Assembly: GCA_041853585.1 (NCBI GenBank)
Contig: JBGZSM010000008.1
Span: forward strand, 1-10,409
DNA length: 10,409 bases
From: JAUNKE01 sp041853585
GTDB lineage: Bacteria; Bacillota; Clostridia; Peptostreptococcales; Filifactoraceae
Reading direction: 5' to 3'
This document shows positions 6,083 to 10,409 of the stretch, piece by piece (position 1 is the first letter of the stretch; each line of letters begins with the position of its first letter). Made by a program: the position numbers and the translations under genes. The notes beneath the pieces are model-generated. The model saw only the letters and a program-made list of their open reading frames with translations. It was not told the DNA's origin and searched no databases.

Positions 6083-7276
6083 ATGAAAGTATTAGTTATT
6101 AACTGTGGAAGTTCATCGCTGAAATATCAATTGATAAATATGGCCGATGAATCCGTATTGGCAATTGGATTGGTTGAAAGAATTGGAATTGAAGGTTCCG
6201 TACTTAAACATGAAATTCCGGGAATGGATAAGGTGGTTATCGAAACGCCGATGCCTGACCACAAAGTTGCGCTTGAAATTGTAATGAATGCGCTGGTAAA
6301 TCCTGAGCATGGTGCAATCAAGAGCATGGATGAAATTTCTGCGGTAGGACATCGTGTAGTACATGCCGGAGAAAAATTTGCATCATCCGTTGTGATTACC
6401 GATGAAGTAATCAAAGCATTGGAAGAAACCATCGAGCTTGCTCCGCTTCACAACCCGCCAAATCTAATTGGGATTAGAGCTTGCCAGGAAATTTTACCGA
6501 ATGTACCGATGGTAAGCGTTTTTGATACAGCTTTCCATCAAACAATGCCGGCATCTTCCTTTATTTATGCATTGCCATACGAATATTACAAAGAGTATGG
6601 TGTGAGAAGATATGGTTTCCACGGAACCAGTCACAAATATGTCAGCCAACGAGCAGCGGAAATGCTCGGTAAAGACATGAAAGATTTGAAAATCATCACT
6701 TGCCATTTAGGAAACGGAGCTTCCGTAGCGGCAGTTCAAAATGGTAAAGTTGTAGATACATCCATGGGATTCACTCCGCTTGAAGGATTGATTATGGGAA
6801 CGAGAAGCGGGGATATGGATCCGGCGATCGTGACTTTCTTGATGGGTAAATTAAATATCGGAGCAGCGGAAGTAAACGACATCATGAACAAGAAATCGGG
6901 AGTTCTTGGAATTTCAGGAGTAAGTTCGGATTTCAGAGATATCGAAAAAGCGGCATCCGAAGGGAACGAAAGAGCAAAACTTGCGCTTGAAACTTATTAC
7001 AAGCGTGTGAAAAAATACATCGGCGCTTACATGGCAGAGATGGGTGGCGTGGATGCGATTGTATTCACTGCAGGTCTTGGAGAAAATTCAATCGATGCAA
7101 GAAAAGAAATCTGCAGCGGATTGGAAGGTCTCGGAATCGTAATCGACGATGCAAGAAATAATGTTAGAGGAAAAGACACATTGGTATCTTCCGACAGTTC
7201 AAAAGTTGCGGTATTCTGTATCCCGACAAATGAAGAATTGATGATTGCGAGAGATACAAAAGAGCTTGTCGGATAA
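6083..7276 (+). CDS. ackA: acetate kinase
   Basis: This cytoplasmic enzyme interconverts acetyl phosphate plus ADP with acetate plus ATP, the main substrate-level ATP step of many fermenters. I start it at 6083 (MKVLVINCGSSSLKYQ), behind GGAGG with a 5-nt spacer. The frame stays open back into the tRNA at 5948, but that extension is not protein-like. The 397-aa product keeps the residues known from the Methanosarcina enzyme: Asn7, Arg91, Asp148 (VFDTAFHQ), His180 (RYGFHGTSH), Arg241 (GTRSGDMDP) and Glu384 (PTNEELMIA). The nucleotide-binding FTAGLGENS is at 328-336. No phosphotransacetylase gene is adjacent, so acetyl phosphate may come from a distant pta or from Stickland-type reductases, which the neighbouring selenocysteine tRNA makes plausible (inference). 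Confidence 0.98.
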   Translation: MKVLVINCGSSSLKYQLINMADESVLAIGLVERIGIEGSVLKHEIPGMDKVVIETPMPDHKVALEIVMNALVNPEHGAIKSMDEISAVGHRVVHAGEKFASSVVITDEVIKALEETIELAPLHNPPNLIGIRACQEILPNVPMVSVFDTAFHQTMPASSFIYALPYEYYKEYGVRRYGFHGTSHKYVSQRAAEMLGKDMKDLKIITCHLGNGASVAAVQNGKVVDTSMGFTPLEGLIMGTRSGDMDPAIVTFLMGKLNIGAAEVNDIMNKKSGVLGISGVSSDFRDIEKAASEGNERAKLALETYYKRVKKYIGAYMAEMGGVDAIVFTAGLGENSIDARKEICSGLEGLGIVIDDARNNVRGKDTLVSSDSSKVAVFCIPTNEELMIARDTKELVG

Positions 7277-7293
7277 CTGTAAGGCAGTTTTAC

Positions 7294-7322
7294 TTGACAA
7301 AGCCGGATGCTTTCTGTATAAT
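7294..7322 (+). promoter_or_regulatory. consensus SigA promoter for yceD-rpmF
   Basis: TTGACA (7294-7299), a 17-nt spacer and TATAAT (7317-7322) match the vegetative consensus perfectly. The predicted start near 7329 gives a leader of about 20 nt. It begins 17 bp after the ackA stop codon; a weak 5-bp hairpin (AACTG/CAGTT) lies between them and is not a convincing terminator. Confidence 0.9.
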
Positions 7323-7348
7323 ATTGTTGTTAATTTAGAGGTGAAAAG

Positions 7349-7840
7349 ATGAATCTTAGTTCAATACTTGATGGTGACAGGAAAACTCAGAATGTGGACA
7401 CCTGCTTTGAACCGATTGAACTTGACAATGAGCATGGTATTCGTTATTTGTCACCACTTAATATCAAGGGCATTATCAGAAATACAGGCAATCATTTGGA
7501 ATTGGAAGGCAAGATACAAACCGAAGTTTCCGTGGATTGTGCGCGATGTCTTGCAGAAGTAAATATTCCGGTTGATTTGGAGATTCATGCCGTTTTAATG
7601 ACTGAAGAACAAAGAACTTGGGATGATGAATTCGACAGCTTCATTCTTGACGGAGCGGAGCTGGATTTAAAAGAAATCGCGACATCGGAGATTCTACAAT
7701 TTCTTCCGATTCAGCCGCTTTGCAGCGAAGAATGCAAAGGGCTTTGCTCGGGCTGTGGAAGAAATTTGAATGAAGAAGAATGTACTTGCGAAGAGCAGAC
7801 TGATAGTAGATTTGATATATTAAAAGAACTGTTAAAATAA
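7349..7840 (+). CDS. yceD: DUF177/YceD-family protein, probable zinc-binding partner of L32
   Basis: The 163-aa product belongs to the DUF177 (YceD) family, which is encoded immediately before rpmF in many bacteria and is linked to 23S rRNA or large-subunit accumulation; its biochemical role is not settled. The hallmark VDCARCLAEV is present with Cys64 and Cys67. The C-terminal part has Cys125, Cys129, Cys133, Cys136, Cys145 and Cys147 (LCSEECKGLCSGCGRNL), the expected metal-binding pattern of the Gram-positive form. The ribosome-binding site is AGAGGTGA. The gene ends 13 nt before rpmF, so the two form one transcription unit. Confidence 0.92.
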   Translation: MNLSSILDGDRKTQNVDTCFEPIELDNEHGIRYLSPLNIKGIIRNTGNHLELEGKIQTEVSVDCARCLAEVNIPVDLEIHAVLMTEEQRTWDDEFDSFILDGAELDLKEIATSEILQFLPIQPLCSEECKGLCSGCGRNLNEEECTCEEQTDSRFDILKELLK

Positions 7841-7853
7841 AGGAGGTGGAGAT

Positions 7854-8030
7854 ATGGCAGTACCAAAGCGAAAAACAGCTAAATCGGCAACACGCTCAAG
7901 AAGAGCGGCAACAATGCAAATATCTGCAAAAGGATTGGTGAAGTGCCCACAGTGCAACGAGCCGAAACTATCTCACAGAATGTGTCCTGAATGTGGATAC
8001 TACAATGGTCGAGAAGTTGTAGAGAAGTAA
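7854..8030 (+). CDS. rpmF: 50S ribosomal protein L32
   Basis: This 58-aa protein of the large ribosomal subunit starts MAVPKRKTAKSATRSRRA and is rich in Lys and Arg in the first half. It has the zinc-binding (C+) form with CPQC (Cys31, Cys34) and CPEC (Cys44, Cys47), then GYYNGREV near the end. The zinc-free paralogue made under zinc limitation in some bacteria would lack these Cys. AGGAGG lies just before the ATG. A terminator follows 7 bp after the stop codon. Confidence 0.98.
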   Translation: MAVPKRKTAKSATRSRRAATMQISAKGLVKCPQCNEPKLSHRMCPECGYYNGREVVEK

Positions 8031-8037
8031 TTGACAG

Positions 8038-8066
8038 GCATGTAGTGAACCGCTACATGCTTTTTT
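8038..8066 (+). terminator. Rho-independent terminator after rpmF
   Basis: An 8-bp perfect stem GCATGTAG/CTACATGC (8038-8045 with 8053-8060), a 7-nt loop and six T residues. It separates yceD-rpmF from plsX, at least in part. Confidence 0.9.
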
Positions 8067-8111
8067 ATTAATGTTCATCGGATAAATCTTAAAATCAAAT
8101 GGTGGAGTAAG

Positions 8112-9128
8112 ATGAAAATAGCAATTGATGCCATGGGAGGCGATTACGCGCCGCAGGAAATGGTCAAAGGTGCATTACTTGCCCTTGAAAAAGAAAATAA
8201 TATGGAGCTTATCTTTGTCGGTGACGAAGAAAAAATCAACAAAGAGTTGGAGAGTCTTTCCGCGGATAAAAATAAGATTCGAATCATCCATGCGACAGAA
8301 GTGATAGGATTTGATGAGCAGCCGACGGTGGCGATTCGAAAGAAAAAAAATTCGTCCATCGTAGTCGGGCTCAATCTTGTAAAAAATAAAGAGGCGGATG
8401 CTTTTGTCAGCGCAGGCTCAACCGGTGCGTTGTTGGCGGGCGGTCTTTTTATACTCGGAAGAATCAAGGGAGTGAGCAGACCGGCATTGACCGTATTTAT
8501 TCCGACGCCGAAAGGAAATCCGATGCTGCTCGATGTCGGAGCGAATGCGGATTTGAAAGCGAAGAGCCTTCGTGAGTTTGCCATCATGGGCTCGCTCTAT
8601 GCTGAAAAAATCGTCGGCAAAAAAAATCCGAAAGTCGCTTTGCTGAACAACGGCTCCGAAGAAGGAAAAGGCTCCGAGTTGACGAAGGAAGCGTACAAAA
8701 TGATTTCATCTCAGAGCGAAATCAACTTTATCGGAAATATTGAAGGACGAGATATTCCGGAGGCGACTGCCGATGTCATTGTGACGGACGGGTTTACCGG
8801 CAATGTATATATCAAAACGGCGGAAGGAGTTGCCAATATTATTATGAGCACGCTCAAAGAAAGTTTTCTTTCATCATTCAAAGGGAAGATTGCCGCATTG
8901 CTGATGAAAAATGATTTGAAAAAACTCAAATCGACCTTCAATTCGGAAGAGATCGGCGGAGCACCTTTCTTAGGCGTTGACGGGATTCTTATCAAAGCGC
9001 ATGGAAATTCCAATGCCTTTGCTTTTTCCAATGCGATTTTTCAAGCGAAGAGAGCGCTGGAAGCCAATTATATCGACGAATTGAAAGAAAAAATCGCAGC
9101 CATCACCGACGAGCAGGAGCAGGAATAA
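8112..9128 (+). CDS. plsX: phosphate acyltransferase PlsX
   Basis: PlsX makes acyl phosphate from acyl-ACP and phosphate, the donor that PlsY uses for the first acylation of glycerol-3-phosphate; it is peripheral to the membrane. The 338-aa length and motifs fit: DAMGGDYAP (6-14), FVSAGSTGALLAGG (98-111), LLDVGANAD (139-147), LLNNGSEEGKG (177-187), TDGFTGNV (225-232) and IGGAPFLGVDG (281-291). The ribosome-binding site is GGTGGAG. The only promoter candidate after the rpmF terminator is a TAAAAT at 8090-8095 without a good -35, so terminator read-through may contribute. Neither fapR, the usual lipid regulator, nor acpP or other fatty acid genes flank it. Confidence 0.97.
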   Translation: MKIAIDAMGGDYAPQEMVKGALLALEKENNMELIFVGDEEKINKELESLSADKNKIRIIHATEVIGFDEQPTVAIRKKKNSSIVVGLNLVKNKEADAFVSAGSTGALLAGGLFILGRIKGVSRPALTVFIPTPKGNPMLLDVGANADLKAKSLREFAIMGSLYAEKIVGKKNPKVALLNNGSEEGKGSELTKEAYKMISSQSEINFIGNIEGRDIPEATADVIVTDGFTGNVYIKTAEGVANIIMSTLKESFLSSFKGKIAALLMKNDLKKLKSTFNSEEIGGAPFLGVDGILIKAHGNSNAFAFSNAIFQAKRALEANYIDELKEKIAAITDEQEQE

Positions 9129-9248
9129 TTTTTAATGCTAAAACCTATCGGGAAAAACAGTTGTCAACAATTTGTATTTGAATAACTGTTCTTTGTTCCT
9201 CAACTTGTACGGAACGGAAAAATGATTTTTTCTATATTTTTATTAGGT

Positions 9249-9264
9249 TTTAGTATATACTAAA
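9249..9264. repeat. 16-bp perfect palindrome in the plsX-asp23 spacer
   Basis: TTTAGTATATACTAAA is its own reverse complement. It lies in a 235-bp gene-free spacer, about 50 bp upstream of the extended -10 promoter. The half-site TTAGTA resembles that of the lipid regulator FapR, but the central spacing is shorter than the FapR consensus. The rest of the spacer has AACTGTT words (9184-9190, 9271-9277, inverted at 9156-9162) and no clear terminator for plsX. Confidence 0.5.
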
Positions 9265-9310
9265 TTTGTAAACTGTTGTTCAGATGTAATCGGCGATTTC
9301 GAATTCCATT

Positions 9311-9319
9311 TGATATAAT
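9311..9319 (+). promoter_or_regulatory. extended -10 promoter for the asp23-nusB unit
   Basis: TGATATAAT is a perfect extended -10, the same nine bases used by the penicillin-binding protein gene promoter in this window. The -35 position (CGGCGA) has no match. The predicted start near 9326 leaves a leader of about 38 nt with GGGAGG before the ATG. Confidence 0.6.
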
Positions 9320-9363
9320 ACGGATTAAGTGATATACTGTACTGAATAGAATGGGAGGTAATT

Positions 9364-9711
9364 ATGAACGAGAATATAACCATATCGGAAGAGGTAATCG
9401 TAACAATAGCCAATATTGCTGCCAAAGAAGTAAAAGGAGTTGCCGGTTTGCACTCCGGAATGGTCGATACCATTTTGGATAAAGTGAAAGGAAGCAACTT
9501 GAGCGGCGGCGTGTCGGCGGCACTTGTTGATGACGATGTAAAAGTAACTATTGTGCTCAATATCGCTTATGGCGAAAAAATTTATAAAGTAGCGGAAAAA
9601 GTACAGGAAAATGTAAAAAATGCAATCGAGTCCATGACGGATAAACATGTATCCGAAGTCAATATTCATGTTCATGGCGTCGTTGTAACATCGGACAAGT
9701 CCGATAAATAG
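9364..9711 (+). CDS. Asp23/Gls24 family protein (YqhY-like)
   Basis: The 115-aa product has the family pattern: an N-terminal ITISEEVIVTIANIAAKEVKGVAGLH, a central Gly-rich stretch, VKVTIVLNIAYGEKIYKVAEKVQENVKNAIE, and a C-terminal VSEVNIHVHGVV. It has no signal peptide, membrane helix or Cys. Family members are small cytoplasmic proteins. The position immediately before nusB matches Bacillus subtilis yqhY, which sits between accC and nusB and has been linked to acetyl-CoA carboxylase control; here accB and accC are absent. Other members are cell-envelope stress proteins, so the precise role is open. It starts behind GGGAGG and ends 10 nt before nusB. Confidence 0.92.
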   Translation: MNENITISEEVIVTIANIAAKEVKGVAGLHSGMVDTILDKVKGSNLSGGVSAALVDDDVKVTIVLNIAYGEKIYKVAEKVQENVKNAIESMTDKHVSEVNIHVHGVVVTSDKSDK

Positions 9712-9721
9712 CGGAGAAAAA

Positions 9722-10153
9722 ATGAGCAAAAACAAAAAAAGTCAAGCGGTGACCAGACGAATGCAGCGCGAAATGGCGGTACAGCTTTTGTTTGAAATGA
9801 AAGCGCAGCGTGAAGAAAACGAAGCCTTTGTCCAAAACTATTTTGAAAGCAGAGAGATGGACGAGAGGGAATATGCTTATGTTGCCAAAGTCGCGCGAAC
9901 CTATATTCAGGAAATGGACACGATTGAAAAAATTATTCAGGAGAATATTCACGGCTGGCGAGTGGAGCGTGTCGGCAAGATGGAAATCAGCATCATTCGG
10001 GTGGCAACGGTGGAAATGTTATTTTTTGAAGATGTGCCGCCTGCCGTATCCATTAACGAAGCGGTCGAAATTACGAAACGATTTGCGGACGAAATCGCCT
10101 ACAAATTTGTCAACAAAGTATTGCGCAATATTTTGGAAGCGAGTCGAGAATAA
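9722..10153 (+). CDS. nusB: transcription antitermination factor NusB
   Basis: NusB binds boxA of rRNA leaders with S10 (NusE) and helps RNA polymerase resist termination. The 143-aa all-helical product shows the family landmarks: RRMQREMAVQLLFEM (12-26), an acidic middle, GWRVERVGKMEISIIRVATVEML, then PPAVSINEAVEITKRF and YKFVNKVLRNIL at the end. The Arg-rich N-terminus expected for RNA binding is present. The ribosome-binding site is GGAG, and the gene is co-transcribed with the Asp23-like gene. No xseA or folD follows within the window. Confidence 0.96.
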   Translation: MSKNKKSQAVTRRMQREMAVQLLFEMKAQREENEAFVQNYFESREMDEREYAYVAKVARTYIQEMDTIEKIIQENIHGWRVERVGKMEISIIRVATVEMLFFEDVPPAVSINEAVEITKRFADEIAYKFVNKVLRNILEASRE

Positions 10154-10169
10154 GTTATTTATGATAGAG

Positions 10170-10198
10170 AAAAGCTTATAGAAGAGTCTATAAGTTTT
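10170..10198 (+). terminator. probable terminator after nusB
   Basis: CTTATAG (10175-10181) pairs with CTATAAG (10088 + 100 = 10188 to 10194) around AAGAGT, and AAAA/TTTT extends the stem past one bulged G. The T-run is only four long, so termination may be partial. Confidence 0.45.
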
Positions 10199-10202
10199 GC
10201 TG

Positions 10203-10227
10203 AAGTGAAAAGTTTATTTCCACTTTT
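10203..10227 (-). repeat. 25-nt imperfect palindrome, copy 2, after nusB
   Basis: Read on the minus strand it starts AAAAGTGGAAATAA and ends CTTTTCACTT, matching copy 1 near ftcD at 22 of 25 positions without gaps. As a palindrome it could form a weak hairpin in RNA, but it lacks the GC content of a terminator. Confidence 0.55.
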
Positions 10228-10244
10228 GCAAAGAGTGATTTAGG

Positions 10245-10325
10245 AGTGGAAATTAGTCTTACAGAAATGAGCATTTTGAACTTTTTTTCTTGCCAAAAAG
10301 TGGAAATTAGTGGTACGATAAAGAG
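10245..10325 (+). repeat. pair of 27-bp direct repeats with AGTGGAAATTAGT core
   Basis: 10245-10271 and 10299-10325 match at 21 of 27 positions, with the first 13 bases identical. Their starts are 54 bp apart. The core matches half of the 25-nt palindrome. In the second copy GTGG occurs twice exactly 10 bp apart (10300 and 10310), one helical turn, and lies within a candidate promoter. Confidence 0.55.
10290..10319 (+). promoter_or_regulatory. candidate promoter overlapping the GTGG repeats
   Basis: TTGCCA (10290-10295, five of six) is followed after 18 nt by TACGAT (10314-10319, four of six). Both GTGG words lie at or in the spacer, a position where a bound protein would block or modify polymerase. 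MraZ, which represses the cell-division cluster, binds GTGG-type repeats at 10-bp spacing, so this is one hypothesis; no mraZ is visible. Confidence 0.35.
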
Positions 10326-10341
10326 GAAGATGGCAGTTTAT

Positions 10342-10409
10342 ATGAAAAAACAAGGGGAAAATCTGCATGACAAAAAAGCGGATCAAAAGCTCACTTTTTT
10401 AAAGTGTAA
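10342..10409 (+). CDS. possible 5' end of an unidentified gene running off the window
   Basis: From ATG at 10342 the frame is open to the end of the window (22 codons, MKKQGENLHDKKADQKLTF and on); an in-frame ATG at 10330 is also possible. AGAGGA at 10322-10327 is badly spaced for either start. A better placed AAGGGG precedes another ATG at 10367, but that frame stops after 11 codons. The product is hydrophilic and Lys-rich, and I do not recognise it. It may not be coding. Confidence 0.2.
   Translation, partial: MKKQGENLHDKKADQKLTFLKC

Noticed and set aside
7270..7292. AACTG/CAGTT hairpin as the ackA terminator
   Set aside because: The stem is only 5 bp and the T-run only four long, and it abuts the next promoter; too weak to call.
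8031..8036. TTGACA after rpmF as a plsX -35 element
   Set aside because: It lies before the terminator hairpin and has no -10 at suitable spacing.
8144..8587. 147-codon minus-strand frame opposite plsX
   Set aside because: It lies entirely within a well-conserved gene and has low-complexity Ser/Phe-rich content.
9249..9264. Palindrome as a genuine FapR site
   Set aside because: The half-sites are similar but separated by 2 bp rather than about 5, and no fapR is nearby.

Overview
The window looks like a chromosomal segment of a low-to-moderate GC, anaerobic, fermentative Firmicute (class Clostridia). The basis is the gene set, strong AGGAGG-type ribosome-binding sites, consensus SigA promoters, and amino-acid-fermentation functions together with a selenocysteine tRNA. 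I cannot name the genus from sequence alone. Most of the window is conserved housekeeping and catabolic DNA. I see no transposase, phage gene, CRISPR array or toxin-antitoxin pair. The less ordinary signals are the selenocysteine tRNA, a set of short non-coding repeats, and a substituted residue in the penicillin-binding protein.

Layout. Positions 1-425 hold no gene, but carry a compact cluster of hairpins (177-243) and a strong, probably bidirectional terminator (363-406). Four genes follow on the minus strand. One is a class A penicillin-binding protein (426-2879) with its own extended -10 promoter. The other three form a histidine-degradation operon read ftcD, fchA, hutI (5790 down to 2971). 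About 150 bp upstream of ftcD, pointing the other way, is the selenocysteine tRNA gene (5940-6036) behind a good SigA promoter. Next on the plus strand come ackA, then yceD-rpmF behind a perfect TTGACA-17-TATAAT promoter and ending in a clear terminator, then plsX. After a 235-bp spacer with a 16-bp perfect palindrome, an extended -10 promoter drives an Asp23/Gls24-family gene and nusB. The last 256 bp contain a weak terminator, several copies of an AGTGGAAAT motif, a possible promoter and perhaps the first codons of a gene that leaves the window.

How the parts fit. HutI, FtcD and FchA turn imidazolonepropionate into glutamate, ammonia and a one-carbon unit on tetrahydrofolate. The first two histidine-pathway genes (hutH, hutU) are not here. 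AckA makes ATP from acetyl phosphate. In Sec-using amino-acid fermenters acetyl phosphate comes from selenoprotein glycine, sarcosine or betaine reductases, so the neighbouring selenocysteine tRNA is suggestive, though no reductase is in the window. YceD, L32, PlsX, the Asp23-like protein and NusB belong to ribosome, phospholipid and transcription functions that are often clustered in Firmicutes.

The most notable non-coding observation is a 25-nt imperfect palindrome upstream of ftcD that recurs in inverted orientation after nusB with 22 of 25 identities. Two further half-copies lie next to it, one inside a possible promoter. This may be an operator family or a small dispersed repeat.
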